Both the position numbers and the translations under genes were made by a program. Below, piece by piece: positions 43,978-55,000 of a DNA stretch of 64,000 nucleotides. Numbering within the stretch: position 1 is the first letter of the stretch; each line of letters opens with the position of its first letter. The DNA is from Thermosynechococcus sp. (GTDB lineage Bacteria; Cyanobacteriota; Cyanobacteriia; Thermosynechococcales; Thermosynechococcaceae): positions 899,527 to 963,526 of the forward strand of contig NZ_AP024678.1 of assembly GCF_025999095.1 (NCBI RefSeq). Direction: 5' to 3'. A model generated the notes under the pieces. The model did not search any database. It was not told where the DNA came from and worked only from the letters and a program-made list of their open reading frames with translations.

Positions 43978-44982
43978 ATGAAGGTTGCGGTTTTTAGTGC
44001 GAAATCCTACGATCGCCAGTTTTTGGATGCTGCCAATGCGGCTCAAGGGCATCCCCATCGCCTGACCTATTACGATGTGCTGTTGGCGCCTAAAACAGCT
44101 GCCCTAGTCGAGGGGCACAGTGCAATCTGTGCCTTTGTCAATGACGATCTTGGGGCCCAGACCCTAGAACGACTAGCAGAGTTGGGGGTGCGTCTGGTCA
44201 CCCTGCGCTGTACGGGCTTTAACAATGTGGATTTAGCCACGGCTGCCCGCTTGGGCATAACGGTCACCCGCGTCAGTGTCTATTCCCCCTATTCCGTGGC
44301 TGAACATACGGTGGGACTGATGCTGATGCTCAACCGCAAACTCCACCGTGCCTACAACCGGGTGCGCGATGATAACTTTTCCCTAGAGGGACTGATGGGC
44401 TTTGACCTCCATGGTTGTACCGTTGGCATCATTGGCACGGGTAAAATTGGCCGAGTTGTTGCGCAGATTCTGCACGGCTTTGGCTGCGACCTCTACGGCT
44501 ATGACCCCTACCCTAGTGAAGCTTTTAGGGAGATTGGTACCTACACAACCTTAGAAACATTGCTGGCGGCATCCGACATTATTACCCTCCATTGCCCCCT
44601 GCTTCCCGAAAATGAACACCTGATCAACGCCACCACGATCGCCCAAATGAAGCGGGGCGTCATGTTAATCAATACCAGTCGCGGCAAACTGGTGGACACC
44701 AAAGCCGTCATTGAGGGCATTAAAAGCGGCCAAATTGGTTATCTGGGCATTGATGTCTATGAAGAGGAAGACTCCCTCTTTTTCCAAGACCTCTCGGACA
44801 CCATCATCCAGGACGACACCTTCCAACTCCTGCAATCCTTCCCCAATGTGGTGATTACTGCCCACCAGGCCTTCTTTACCCGCAATGCTCTCACGGATAT
44901 TGCCCGTACCACGATTGAAAATTTGACCTGTTTTGAGCAAGGCCTGCCCCTAGCAAACGAAGTGAAACAGCCTTCACCCTGA
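43978..44982 (+). CDS. ldhA: D-lactate dehydrogenase (D-2-hydroxyacid dehydrogenase)
   Basis: A 334-residue NAD-dependent D-2-hydroxyacid dehydrogenase of the LdhA type. The nucleotide motif VGIIGTGKIGRVVA, the catalytic arginine in INTSRGKLVDT, the IDVYEEEDSLFF segment and the active-site histidine in VVITAHQAFFTRNAL are in place. NDDLGAQTLERLAELGVRL and RCTGFNNVDL are typical of fermentative D-LDH. It would reduce pyruvate to D-lactate during dark anaerobic metabolism. The start at 43978 follows GAGGAG; an earlier start at 43918 lies in non-family sequence. Two CTTAA-centred 8-mers lie about 150 bp upstream. Confidence 0.88.
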   Translation: MKVAVFSAKSYDRQFLDAANAAQGHPHRLTYYDVLLAPKTAALVEGHSAICAFVNDDLGAQTLERLAELGVRLVTLRCTGFNNVDLATAARLGITVTRVSVYSPYSVAEHTVGLMLMLNRKLHRAYNRVRDDNFSLEGLMGFDLHGCTVGIIGTGKIGRVVAQILHGFGCDLYGYDPYPSEAFREIGTYTTLETLLAASDIITLHCPLLPENEHLINATTIAQMKRGVMLINTSRGKLVDTKAVIEGIKSGQIGYLGIDVYEEEDSLFFQDLSDTIIQDDTFQLLQSFPNVVITAHQAFFTRNALTDIARTTIENLTCFEQGLPLANEVKQPSP

Positions 44983-45079
44983 GGCTCAACCAACTCAACA
45001 GGGGGACTAATGACTTTTCGGGCAAACAGATCCGCTATAGTAGCGATCGCGTTTGTTTCAGATAAGTCAGGAAAGACTC

Positions 45080-46285
45080 ATGGGGCGTGCAGAAAAAGTC
45101 ATTTTGGCCTATTCGGGGGGGGTGGATACCTCCGTATGTATTCCCTATCTCAAGCACGAGTGGGGAGTGAAGGAAGTTATTACCCTCGCAGTGGATTTAG
45201 GACAGGGGGATGAACTGGAGCCCATTCGCCAAAAGGCCCTTGATGCAGGTGCCAGCGCCTCGTTAGTGGCTGATGCCAAAGCTGAGTTCATCCGCAACTA
45301 TGCTTTTCCAGCCATTCAAGCCAACGCCCTCTACGAAAATCGCTATCCCCTCTCGACGGCCCTTGCTCGCCCCTTGATTGCCAAGCTCTTGGTGGAGGCG
45401 GCTACCCAATACGGTGCTGACGCTGTTGCCCACGGCTGTACTGGGAAAGGGAATGATCAAGTCCGCTTTGATGTGGCGATCGCTGCCCTCAATCCCCATC
45501 TCAAGGTCTTAGCACCCGCCCGTGAATGGGGCATGAGCCGTGAAGAAACCATTGCCTATGGCGAACGCTTTGGCATTCCTGCTCCTGTAAAGAAATCTTC
45601 CCCCTACAGCATTGACCGCAATCTTTTGGGACGCAGTATTGAAGCTGGCCCCCTTGAGGATCCGTGGATTGAACCCCTTGAGGAGGTCTATTTGATGACC
45701 CAAGCCATTGAACACACCCCCAACTCCCCGGAGTATGTGGATATTGGCTTTGAAGCAGGGGTTCCTGCCAGCCTCGATGGTCGCCCCCTTGATCCGGTGA
45801 CATTGGTCAGTGAACTCAATGAGCGAGTGGGTCGCCATGGCTTTGGCCGCATTGACATGATTGAAAATCGCCTGGTCGGCATTAAATCCCGTGAAATTTA
45901 CGAAGCCCCTGGTCTACTGGTCCTCATTGACGCTCACCGCGATTTGGAAAGTTTGACTCTGACTGCTGATGTGACGCAGTATAAGCGGGGCATTGAGGAA
46001 ACCTACAGCCGCTTGGTCTATAACGGTCTCTGGTATAGCCCCCTCAAGGAAGCCCTTGATGCCTTTATTCAACAGACTCAGCAGCGGGTTACAGGTACCG
46101 TGCGCGTCAAGCTCTTTAAGGGAACTGCACGGGTGGTGGGACGGCAGTCTCCCTACTCCCTTTATACGCCTGATTTGGCCACCTATGGCGCCGAGGATCA
46201 ATTCGATCACCGGGCAGCCGAGGGCTTTATCTATGTGTGGGGGCTCCCCACCCGTGTCTGGGCAGAAAAACTGCGCCAAGGCTAA
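45080..46285 (+). CDS. argG: Argininosuccinate synthase
   Basis: A 401-residue enzyme that condenses citrulline and aspartate with ATP in arginine synthesis. The N-terminal PP-loop [32 protein letters not shown], the [15 protein letters not shown] block, and [15 protein letters not shown] are invariant features. The ATG at 45080 with AGGAAAG upstream gives the normal N-terminus; the earlier start at 45053 is unlikely. Arginine feeds cyanophycin, which fits the isoaspartyl peptidase elsewhere in the window. The stop overlaps by 4 bp the stop of the convergent YciI-like gene. Confidence 0.96.
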   Translation: MGRAEKVILAYSGGVDTSVCIPYLKHEWGVKEVITLAVDLGQGDELEPIRQKALDAGASASLVADAKAEFIRNYAFPAIQANALYENRYPLSTALARPLIAKLLVEAATQYGADAVAHGCTGKGNDQVRFDVAIAALNPHLKVLAPAREWGMSREETIAYGERFGIPAPVKKSSPYSIDRNLLGRSIEAGPLEDPWIEPLEEVYLMTQAIEHTPNSPEYVDIGFEAGVPASLDGRPLDPVTLVSELNERVGRHGFGRIDMIENRLVGIKSREIYEAPGLLVLIDAHRDLESLTLTADVTQYKRGIEETYSRLVYNGLWYSPLKEALDAFIQQTQQRVTGTVRVKLFKGTARVVGRQSPYSLYTPDLATYGAEDQFDHRAAEGFIYVWGLPTRVWAEKLRQG

Positions 46286-46554
46286 TCGGGGGCCTCGACA
46301 ATACACCACTCATGGAGTTCGTAGTGAACGCACTGGTGTTGGACGAGGGGATCGCGGGCAACAATTTCCTCAGCCGTCTTGCGGGAATCGGCCTGAAACA
46401 ACAGCATGCCACCCCCTCGCTCAGCCCAGTATCCCGTGCGGGCTTGATGGCCGGCGGCAATGAGGGAGCGCACATAGGCCCGATGGGCAGGAACATAGCG
46501 ATCGAAAGTTGCTTTGTCCACAATGCCGCGCTCAATTTTGACAAACCATGGCAT
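46282..46554 (-). CDS. YciI-like (YCII domain) protein
   Basis: From the ATG at 46554 this is a 90-residue YCII-domain protein: [35 protein letters not shown] with the conserved His, [21 protein letters not shown], then a C-terminal [11 protein letters not shown]. It is only distantly similar to the YciI-like protein after prfA. No reaction is known. An upstream start at 46584 would add ten residues. The two stops (argG, YciI) overlap by 4 bp. Confidence 0.78.
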   Translation of the reverse strand: MPWFVKIERGIVDKATFDRYVPAHRAYVRSLIAAGHQARTGYWAERGGGMLLFQADSRKTAEEIVARDPLVQHQCVHYELHEWCIVEAPD

Positions 46555-46647
46555 TGGTGATTGGCTCCTGTGGATTGGAATCAAGACCTAGAATAGCTAT
46601 AAGCAGTGTGCCTGAGTGACGCTGTTTTGCCCTGATGGTGAGCGGCT

Positions 46648-47961
46648 ATGAGCAAAGCCATGACCCTTGAAACCTTGTTAAGTGAATTTGCCCGTGGCGT
46701 GCGGAATTTCCGTGGTGTTGATTTGGCAGGCAGTGTGTTTCCTTTAGTACAACTCAGCCATATTGATCTGGCGGGAGCCAATCTGCAGGGCATTAATTGG
46801 AGTGGGGCGGATTTGATCAAGGCTAACCTTGCCAATGCCAATCTGCGGGGAGCTAACCTGATTGGTGCAGATCTGAGTGGGGCTAACCTCACCGATGCTA
46901 ACTTGCAGGATGCCATTCTAAGTGGGGCTGTTTTGGTGGGAGCCTACCTCTCCCGAGCCAATTTGCAGCGAGCAGTCCTCAGCGGTGCCATCCTCAAGGG
47001 GGCAGTTCTCCACGACAGTAACCTCAAGGATACGAATGTGGTGGGCGCGGATTTGTCGGAGGCGGATTTGACTGGGGCGATCGCCCGCCGGCGGGACCTA
47101 GAGGAGGCCAAGCTCTCAGGCACCATCCTACCCAACGGTGAAGTGGTTTTTGATCAAGGGGAAGTTGAGGAGGTACCATTGCCACCCCCTACCGCAACTC
47201 CCCAGCCAATGGCGGTTGCTAACGAAACCACTCTCATTGAGTGGACAAATGAGCAGGTGATTCAAATGCTGATCCTGCAACAGCACCCCTTGCCCAGTAC
47301 CTATCAAAGTGCCGATTTGAAGGTGGTGGATTTGGGCAATCACTGTTATCAACTGCGCACTGTCACTGACACGGTCGTTGCGGTGGTGGAGGGAGCCAGT
47401 CTGGCCGATGAAAAAATAACCCTTTTTACCGAGGCACCCTTTGCAGATTTAGTGGCCAGCGTACTCCAAGCCCATTCATTTTTGCCCACCCAATACGTCA
47501 GTGAACCGCTGCCGGCATGGCAGTACGAGCAGGTGCCGATTCCCCAGGAGGGTGAGGTGCGTTTAGGAACGGCGCGGCAACTCTGGAAGACCTGGTGGCT
47601 GCTGCTAAAGTCGGCTGCTGCCGAGGAACAGCAGTCGCAATTGCAACTTTTGGTGGGTAAGGAGTGGCAGCCCATTCAGGAGATTGCTTTTTCACCCGCG
47701 GCGGCGGGGGGGCTGATCATTAAGACACCTGGGGGCGATCGCCACTATGCGGGGGATGCCTCACTGATTTGGCTAGAAAAGATGTCCCCGGCATCCCTAG
47801 CAACGAGTACCTCAGCACCAACTCTGACTGTTCCTCCCTGGAGGGGGCTACTGAAATTTGCCAATAACCGTTTGACGATTCAAACCGCAGCTGGACCAGT
47901 CTGTGTTGAGGGGGAAAATCTGAGGGTTATCATTGGTGGGCAAGCGATCGATCTCAACTAG
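46648..47961 (+). CDS. Pentapeptide-repeat protein with unknown C-terminal domain
   Basis: A 437-residue protein. Residues about 30-160 are about 25 pentapeptide repeats (LAGANLQGINWSGADLIKAN and on), about six coils of a right-handed beta helix. A Pro-rich linker follows (VPLPPPTATPQP, about 172-184), and then about 250 residues of mixed alpha/beta sequence that I cannot assign (WTNEQVIQMLILQQHPLPST, PPWRGLLKFANNRLTIQ). No signal peptide or membrane helix is seen. It is 5 bp upstream of the CCA-adding-type gene, so the pair is probably co-transcribed. GGTGAG precedes the start. Confidence 0.82.
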   Translation: MSKAMTLETLLSEFARGVRNFRGVDLAGSVFPLVQLSHIDLAGANLQGINWSGADLIKANLANANLRGANLIGADLSGANLTDANLQDAILSGAVLVGAYLSRANLQRAVLSGAILKGAVLHDSNLKDTNVVGADLSEADLTGAIARRRDLEEAKLSGTILPNGEVVFDQGEVEEVPLPPPTATPQPMAVANETTLIEWTNEQVIQMLILQQHPLPSTYQSADLKVVDLGNHCYQLRTVTDTVVAVVEGASLADEKITLFTEAPFADLVASVLQAHSFLPTQYVSEPLPAWQYEQVPIPQEGEVRLGTARQLWKTWWLLLKSAAAEEQQSQLQLLVGKEWQPIQEIAFSPAAAGGLIIKTPGGDRHYAGDASLIWLEKMSPASLATSTSAPTLTVPPWRGLLKFANNRLTIQTAAGPVCVEGENLRVIIGGQAIDLN

Positions 47962-47966
47962 CTCTG

Positions 47967-49247
47967 ATGGTCGTCGTTCAACCCTTTGATTTTAGCCGCT
48001 GGCCCCTTGCTGTCAGTGATTTACCCGCCGATACGTACCTTGTGGGGGGGGCGGTGCGGGATGCTCTCCTCGGTCGGACAACGTTGTACCCCGACTGGGA
48101 TTTTATTGTGCCCAGGGATGCTATTGCCCTGAGCAAAAAACTGGCGGATAAGTACAAGGCTGGCTGGGTTCTTTTGGATCGCGATCGCGGGATTGCCCGC
48201 TTAGTCTTTCCCCATACGACGGTGGACATTGCCCAGCGGCATGGTGAGACGCTCTTAGCCGATTTGCGCGATCGCGATTTTCGGATCAATGCCATTGCCT
48301 ACGACATTCACCACCACCACATTGTTGATCCCCTCGGTGGCCTCTTAGATTTGCAACGGCGCCAAATTCACTATGTGGCGCCAGAAAATCTTGCCGCTGA
48401 TCCATTGCGACTCCTACGCGCCTATCGCCAAGCCGCTCAACTCCAATTTACGATTACGCCCGAAACACGGCAGGTGATCCAAACCCTTGCCCCCCAACTG
48501 CGGCGAGTGGCCCCAGAACGGGTGCGGGTAGAACTCAGTTATCTCCTGAGTGCTGTTGAGGGTGCGGCTCAAGTGACCCTTGCCTTTCGCGATGGGGTAT
48601 TGGCGGTGTGGTTGCCGGCAGTAACCGAGGAGCGGATAACCCATTACCATGCCCTTGAGTCTACCCTAGGGAATTTCCCTTTCCCTGCCCTGTGGCCGGC
48701 GCTGACGAAATCCATTGCCGCAACGCATGCCCCCGGTGAACCCCAACGGCGAACCCTAGCGGCTTTGGCCAAGCTCACCTGCCTCGTGAATGCCAGCGAT
48801 CGCCAGGCTGCTGAGGAATTGACTGCCCTCACCTACACCACCGATGAAATTCGCATTGTCCAAGTTCTGTGCCGCCTCCTCAGCCACTGGCTAGTCCCCC
48901 TCCAGCAGCCCCTGAACCGTGAGCAAGCCTTCTATCTATTCCGCGCCGCAGGCAGCTCTTTTCCAGCCTTTGTTGCTCTTGCCCTTAGCCGTGGCATCCC
49001 CAAAGCGCATTTGGTACCGCTGGTCAAAGGGTGGTTAGACCCTAGGGATGCCATTGCCCATCCCCCCCAGTTGGTGCGAGGTGCTGATCTGGTGGAAGCC
49101 TTTCACGTCTCGCCAGGGCCGCGGGTGGGTGAATTGTTGCGAGCGGTGGAAGCGGCCCAAGCGCGGGGAGAAGTTAGCGATCGCCCCCAAGCCCTAGCCT
49201 ATGTGGCCCAACTCCTCAAGGGGGCAACTGAACCAAGGCCGAGTTAG
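47967..49247 (+). CDS. CCA tRNA nucleotidyltransferase / poly(A) polymerase family
   Basis: A 426-residue class-II nucleotidyltransferase. The head domain has YLVGGAVRDALLGR followed by the metal-binding pair in YPDWDFIV, and LRDRDFRINAIAYDI with the NTP-binding arginines. DPLRLLRAYRQAAQLQF and RVAPERVRVELSYLL mark the neck. It adds or repairs the CCA end of tRNA; some cyanobacteria split the A- and CC-adding functions between two such enzymes, and I cannot say which this is. There is no HD domain. It overlaps by 4 bp the stop of the convergent solute-binding gene. Confidence 0.85.
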   Translation: MVVVQPFDFSRWPLAVSDLPADTYLVGGAVRDALLGRTTLYPDWDFIVPRDAIALSKKLADKYKAGWVLLDRDRGIARLVFPHTTVDIAQRHGETLLADLRDRDFRINAIAYDIHHHHIVDPLGGLLDLQRRQIHYVAPENLAADPLRLLRAYRQAAQLQFTITPETRQVIQTLAPQLRRVAPERVRVELSYLLSAVEGAAQVTLAFRDGVLAVWLPAVTEERITHYHALESTLGNFPFPALWPALTKSIAATHAPGEPQRRTLAALAKLTCLVNASDRQAAEELTALTYTTDEIRIVQVLCRLLSHWLVPLQQPLNREQAFYLFRAAGSSFPAFVALALSRGIPKAHLVPLVKGWLDPRDAIAHPPQLVRGADLVEAFHVSPGPRVGELLRAVEAAQARGEVSDRPQALAYVAQLLKGATEPRPS

Positions 49248-50302
49248 GAACTCGTTAGAAAAATCTCTTGCCAAAGGGTGTCATAGGCCTTTTGGGTCGC
49301 CCCATCGAGGGGAAGCAGGACTTCACTCTTGGCAAAGGCCGGCGGCGTTGCAAAGGGAATATACCGGCTTAACAGGGTTTCCCTAAGATTCCTAACAAGG
49401 GGTGAAGGAGCATGGCTAAACTGACTCAGTTGTTCAGCAACCTGGGGTTGCCACCAGTAGTTCAACCAGGCCAGTGCTGCGGCACTGGGCTCCTGAGGAC
49501 AGACCCACAGATCCACCCAAAGGGCTGTGCCACTGGCTGGAAACACTGCCCCGTAGGTCTGGGGATCTTGCTGCAGGAGCGGCAGTAGATCCGTTGACCA
49601 ACCCACTGCCAATTGCGTGCTGCCGAGCATCAGCGGCTGCAAGTAGGCCTCAGAACTAAAGAAACGACAGCCTTGGCGCAGTTGCTGCAAGCGTTGCCGC
49701 AATTCCGGGTGGGTGGGGGGGCCGTTGTAGGATAGCCCCAGGGATTTCAGGGTTAGGCCAATCACTTCCCGCGGCTGATTCAACAGACTGTAGTGACCTT
49801 GAACCGCTGGATGCCATAGGGCATCCCAATCGGTCGGTTCCCAGCCCAAATTGGCAAAGAAATCGCGGCGATAAATGAGGGCGGTTGCCCCCCAGCGATA
49901 GGGGAGCCCCCATAAAGCATCCCCTTCGCTGAGGACTTGGAGAAGTGGCTGCCACGGTTCAGCCCAGTCAAGCCGGTTTTGAATTCGGGTTTTGGGAAGA
50001 GGGGCGATCTGGTGTTGGCTCATCGCCTGATTTAGCCAGGCGTCCCCGAGACTGAGAACGGCTGACCCTAGGTTGCCTGCTGCAAGGGTATGGGCTAAAG
50101 CTTGGGGGGTTTCCTGAAGCCGTAGATGAATACCCACACCCGCCTGTTGACGAAATCGCTGAATCAGTTGAAGCGGTAAGGATTTGCGCAGCAGATGAAC
50201 GGTTAGCCCGCCATTGGCACTTGCTTGGCAACCACTGAGGGCGATCGCCCCCAGGGCAAACAACCCCTGACAAAATTGCCGCCGCTGCATTAGCGTCGCC
50301 AC
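49244..50302 (-). CDS. Periplasmic solute-binding lipoprotein (PotD/spermidine-type)
   Basis: A 352-residue extracellular binding protein. The N-terminus [21 protein letters not shown] has twin arginines, a hydrophobic core and a lipobox (LSGC), so it is probably Tat-exported and lipidated. The core includes [20 protein letters not shown], a strand pattern typical of polyamine or Fe3+ type binding proteins, and [22 protein letters not shown]. No permease or ATPase gene is adjacent, so it is an orphan component in this window. Its start lies inside the 3' end of pgi (13-bp overlap), suggesting translational coupling. The ligand is unknown. Confidence 0.8.
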   Translation of the reverse strand: MATLMQRRQFCQGLFALGAIALSGCQASANGGLTVHLLRKSLPLQLIQRFRQQAGVGIHLRLQETPQALAHTLAAGNLGSAVLSLGDAWLNQAMSQHQIAPLPKTRIQNRLDWAEPWQPLLQVLSEGDALWGLPYRWGATALIYRRDFFANLGWEPTDWDALWHPAVQGHYSLLNQPREVIGLTLKSLGLSYNGPPTHPELRQRLQQLRQGCRFFSSEAYLQPLMLGSTQLAVGWSTDLLPLLQQDPQTYGAVFPASGTALWVDLWVCPQEPSAAALAWLNYWWQPQVAEQLSQFSHAPSPLVRNLRETLLSRYIPFATPPAFAKSEVLLPLDGATQKAYDTLWQEIFLTSS

Positions 50303-51879
50303 CGAAACTGTAATTCACTCAGCTGAGCGGGATCCCCCAGCTGCTCGATGCCGCGATCGTTGGCCACCAGGTGCCGCAGAATCAGGTAAATCCGCTCCAG
50401 TTGATCGGGCGCATTGACAGCGCGGGCGATCGCCCCCAAGTCGAGGGGCTCGTCACTTTGTTCTAACACTTTGACAATCTGCCGTTGCAGCGCCAAGTTG
50501 GCTGCCGCTGCTTTTTTGCCTGCTTCTACCCCCGGCTGATGGTAGGCATTGATATTCACCAAGAAGCCATAGAGACCCACCGCTCGCTCGTAGAGGGCAA
50601 TCAAGGCCCCCACGGTTTTTGGCGTCACCTCCGGAATGGTCACCGTCAGTGAGGGGCGATTTTTTTCATAGAGGGCTTGGCGCGTGCCCAGGAGCAGGCC
50701 ACTGAGGTAATCCCCCGCGGTAATCCCGGGCTCCACGTCAATGCTGGGCTCTTGACCATCCCGCAACACTTCAATAAAGGTAACAAAAAAGTTAGGTAGG
50801 CCATCCCGCAACTGCTGCACATAGGCGTGTTGATCGGTGGTTCCCTTGTTGCCATAGACGGCAATCCCTTGGTGGACAATGTTGCCGTCGAGATCTTTTT
50901 CCTTGCCGAGGGACTCCATGACCAACTGCTGCAAGTAGCGGCTAAACAGCAGCAGACTGTCTTTGTAAGGCAGGACAACCATATCTTTTTCCCCCCGACC
51001 CTTGCCGGCATGGTGCCACGCTAAGGCGAGGAGGGCGGCGGGATTTTGGCGGATATGCGGCACACGAGTTGCCTGATCCATCAATTTCGCTCCCATGAGG
51101 AGGTCATCAATGTCAATCCCTTGCAGGGCAGCGGGCAATAGGCCCACCGTTGAGAGTTCGGAGGTGCGTCCCCCCACCCAGTCAAACATTGGGAAAATGG
51201 CGAGCCAACCGTTGGACTCCGCTACTTGGGCAAGGCCACTGCCGGGCAGGGTGATGGCCACGGCGTGATCGGCAAAGGCCAGACCGGCGCGTTGGAAGCG
51301 GGCTTGGGCTTCTAGCATGCCGTTGCGGGTTTCCGGTGTCCCCCCCGATTTGGAAATGACCAGCACGAGTGTGGTGCGCAGGCGATCGCCCAACTGCGCA
51401 AAGACCCGCTCAAAGCCTGCTGGATCGGTGTTGTCCAAAAAATGAATGTTCAAGGGGGGATTCACGGGCGCGAGGGCCGAGGCCACAAACTGCGGACCCA
51501 GGGCAGACCCCCCAATGCCAATTGAGAGAATATCCGTAAAGCGACCCCCTTGAGGTGGGGCAATGGCGCCACTGTGGACTTGCTGGCTAAACTGCTTGAC
51601 TTGGGCGATCGCATCGCGGATTTGCAAGCGCAAGTCCGGACTGGGGGCTAAGTCTGGATCCCGCAGCCAGTAGTGACCCACCATGCGGCCTTCATCGGGG
51701 TTGGCGATCGCCCCCGCCTCCAATTCCTTCATTTGCTGAAAGGCGCGCTCAAAGGCTGGCTCTAGGCGACGGACCCCTTCCGGAGTCAGCCCCATGCGAC
51801 TGACATCCACATAAAATTCCAGTTCGGGGTGATAGTACAACCACTCTTGGTAATGCTGCCACAGAGCCAACGTATCCAT
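50290..51879 (-). CDS. pgi: Glucose-6-phosphate isomerase
   Basis: A 529-residue phosphoglucose isomerase joining glycogen metabolism, glycolysis and the oxidative pentose phosphate path. Conserved sugar-phosphate segments include [34 protein letters not shown] and the [11 protein letters not shown] loop; the catalytic region [18 protein letters not shown] is also clear. AGGA precedes the start. It is the first gene of a probable two-gene unit with the solute-binding lipoprotein. About 160 bp upstream of it, on the other strand, the restriction-like island starts. Confidence 0.95.
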   Translation of the reverse strand: MDTLALWQHYQEWLYYHPELEFYVDVSRMGLTPEGVRRLEPAFERAFQQMKELEAGAIANPDEGRMVGHYWLRDPDLAPSPDLRLQIRDAIAQVKQFSQQVHSGAIAPPQGGRFTDILSIGIGGSALGPQFVASALAPVNPPLNIHFLDNTDPAGFERVFAQLGDRLRTTLVLVISKSGGTPETRNGMLEAQARFQRAGLAFADHAVAITLPGSGLAQVAESNGWLAIFPMFDWVGGRTSELSTVGLLPAALQGIDIDDLLMGAKLMDQATRVPHIRQNPAALLALAWHHAGKGRGEKDMVVLPYKDSLLLFSRYLQQLVMESLGKEKDLDGNIVHQGIAVYGNKGTTDQHAYVQQLRDGLPNFFVTFIEVLRDGQEPSIDVEPGITAGDYLSGLLLGTRQALYEKNRPSLTVTIPEVTPKTVGALIALYERAVGLYGFLVNINAYHQPGVEAGKKAAAANLALQRQIVKVLEQSDEPLDLGAIARAVNAPDQLERIYLILRHLVANDRGIEQLGDPAQLSELQFRWRR

Positions 51880-52037
51880 AAAACCATTCCTGCCCTACGA
51901 TCTCAGGGTACCTCAACGACCGTCCCCTGCTGACTGTAAGTAAAATACTCCTAACTGAGGTCAAAGGTGCGCCCCTTGCAGTTACCGGTCCTCCTCTACC
52001 TCAGCCGCTCTTCCTTTGGCCCCACAAACAGATAGCA

Positions 52038-55000
52038 ATGCCCCAGATTTACGACAACATCAGCCAATCACTTGCCGATGGGCTGCGCCAATTCATCGGC
52101 AGCGCCCAGTCATGCGCGTTCTGCGTTGGCTACCTCAACCTGCGCGGTTGGGACCAATTGGCCGACCTCGTGGATGCGTTGCCCGGCGGGAGAGAAGAGG
52201 CCGCCTGCCGCGTGCTGGTGGGAATGCAACGCCCGCCCGAAGAGGAGATGAAAGCCCTCGCCCGCCTCAAGCGCGATCCCGAAACCGTTGATGGTCTGAA
52301 GCTTGCACAACTCAAGCGCCGCATGACCGAGAGCTTCAAGCAGCAACTGGAATTCGGCGTGCCGTCGGCGCAAGCGGAAAGCACCCTGCGGCGGCTGGCC
52401 GCGCAGCTTCGGGCGCACAAGGTGTTCCTCAAGGCGTTCCTGCCCTATCCGCTGCATGCCAAGCTCTATCTCGTGCGGCGCACCGATAGTGTGACCCCAT
52501 TGATCGGCTTTGTCGGCAGCAGCAACCTCACCCTGGCAGGCCTTTCTCAACAAGGCGAGCTCAACGTAGATGTGGTCGAACAAGACGCCGCCGCCAAATT
52601 ACAAGCGTGGTTTGACGAGCGCTGGCGCGATGAGCTGGCGATAGACCTTACCGATACGCTCGCCAACCTCATCGAGACCAGTTGGGTACGTACGGAGTTG
52701 GTTCGCCCCTACCTGCTCTACCTCAAGATCGCCCACCACCTCTCGGAAGAAGCCCGCCAGGGTGAGCGTGAGTTTCGCCTCCCTCCCATTTTCAGCGAGA
52801 AAGGTACCCCGCTGCTCGATTTTCAGGAGCGGGCCGTATCGCTGGCGGCCCACTACCTCTACCGCCGGGGCGGCGTCTTGCTCGGCGATGTCGTGGGACT
52901 GGGCAAAACGCTCATGGCCACCGCCATTGCCCGCATCTTTCAGGAGGACGACCAGAGCAACACGCTGGTCGTGTGCCCACCGAAGCTTGCACCCATGTGG
53001 GAGCAGTATCTGCAAAACTACGAAATCAACGGACGTGTCCTGTCGCTCGGCAAGGTAAGCGATGTCATTGGGCGCGACAACGCCCCCCGCTACCGGCTGC
53101 TCGTGATTGACGAAAGCCACAACCTGCGCAACCGCGAAAGCAAGCGCTACCGCGCCTTGCGCGACTACATCGAACGCAACGATCCACGTGTGCTGCTGCT
53201 CACCGCTACACCGTACAACAAACTCTTTACCGACCTCGGCAACCAACTGCGGCTTTTTCTGGACGAAAACCAAGACCTACACGTGCGACCCGAACGGTTC
53301 TTCCAAGGGTGGGCCGCGAGCGGAAAAAGCGAAATGGACTTCATCGCGTGCTTCCAGACGTCGCCGCACTCGTTGCGCGCCTTCGAGCAAAGCACCTTCC
53401 CGGAGGACTGGCGCGACCTGATGCGCCTGTTTCTCGTGCGGCGCACGCGCCAGTTCATCATCCGTCACTACGCCACGTTCGACCAAGCAAAGCAGCGCTA
53501 CTACGTTTTGCTGAATGGACAACCAGCGTACTTTCCTGTCCGGAAGCCCAAAAGACTCGAGTTCACCATTCGCGAGGACGACCCCACCGATCAGTACGCA
53601 CGACTGTTTCGCGACGAGGTCGTGCAGGTGATCGAAGGCCTCGCGCTGCCACGCTATGGCATGGCGCAGTACCTCGTCCAAGATGCCGAAAAACTCGCTC
53701 AAGGAGACGAAAAGCGCATCCTCGATAACCTCAACCGTGCGGGCCACCGCCTCATCGGATTTTGCCGCACCAACCTCTTCAAACGACTCGAATCCAGCGG
53801 CTATAGCTTCCTGCTTTCCGTGCGCCGGTACATTCTGCGCAACCTCGTTACGCTTCACGCGCTCGAAAATGGTCGCCCCATTCCCATCGGCACGCAGGAT
53901 GCCGCGATGCTCGATACTGCCGTCAGCGATTCCGACGACGACACCGCCGTCGTTCCCGATGACGTTGATCCCCCACTCGACGAAAGCGCTGCCGAGAGCG
54001 CAGCATCAGGAGCCGCTCTCGACCCACTGGCGCCGTTCAAAGCACGCGCTGCCGCTGTGTACAAGACCTACGTCCAGCAATTCCACAACCGCTTCGATTG
54101 GCTCGATGCGAAATTCTTCCGCCCTGCGCTCAAGCAAGCCCTCGAAGCCGACGCCACCGCGCTGCTGGCTATTCTTGCGAGCATGGGCGAGTGGGATCCC
54201 GGACACGACGCGAAACTTGGTGCCCTCGAAACGCTGCTGACGGAACATCACCCGAACGATAAGGTGCTCGTCTTCACCCAGTTTGCCGATACAGCCCAGT
54301 ATCTTGGGCAACAACTCCCTAAGCGAGGCATCACCGGTCTCGAGATCGTGACCAACCAGACCGGCGATCCGGTCGCGCTGGCGCGCCGCTTCAGCCCTTC
54401 AACCAACGGTGGCCTGCGTGCGGGCGAACAGGAGCTTCGCATCCTGATCGCCACCGATGTGCTGGCGGAAGGGCAAAACCTACAGGACTGCCACATCATC
54501 GTCAACTACGACCTCCCTTGGGCGATCATTCGCCTCATTCAGCGTGCCGGCCGCGTGGACCGTATTGGCCAGAAGCACGACACCATCCACGTGTACTCCT
54601 TCCTCCCCGCCGAAGGCGTCGAGCGCATCATCCGCCTACGTAAACGGCTTTTCGAGCGCCTGCAAGCGAATCAGGAAGTCATCGGCACCGACGAAACCTT
54701 CTTCGGCGAGGAAGCAGCGAATAGACTGCGCGATCTCTACACCGAAAAAGCCGGCACGCTCGACGACGACCAATCCGACGAGGACATTGACCTGGCGAGC
54801 CTGGCGCTGCAAGTTTGGAAGAGCGCTTCTGAGACCGATCAAAAGGAAGCCATCGCCCTGCCGCCCATCGTCTCTGCCACACGCGCACTGGCAGAGACTG
54901 CCGATCCTGATCAGCATCCTCCGGGCGTCATCACCTACCTGCGTTATCCCGATGGCACGGATGCGCTGATACGGGTGGACAAAGATGGCAACCTGGTTTC

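Noticed and set aside
53277-53858. 193-codon minus-strand ORF inside the helicase gene
   Set aside because: It is antisense to intact helicase domains and reflects GC-rich codon bias; no motif.
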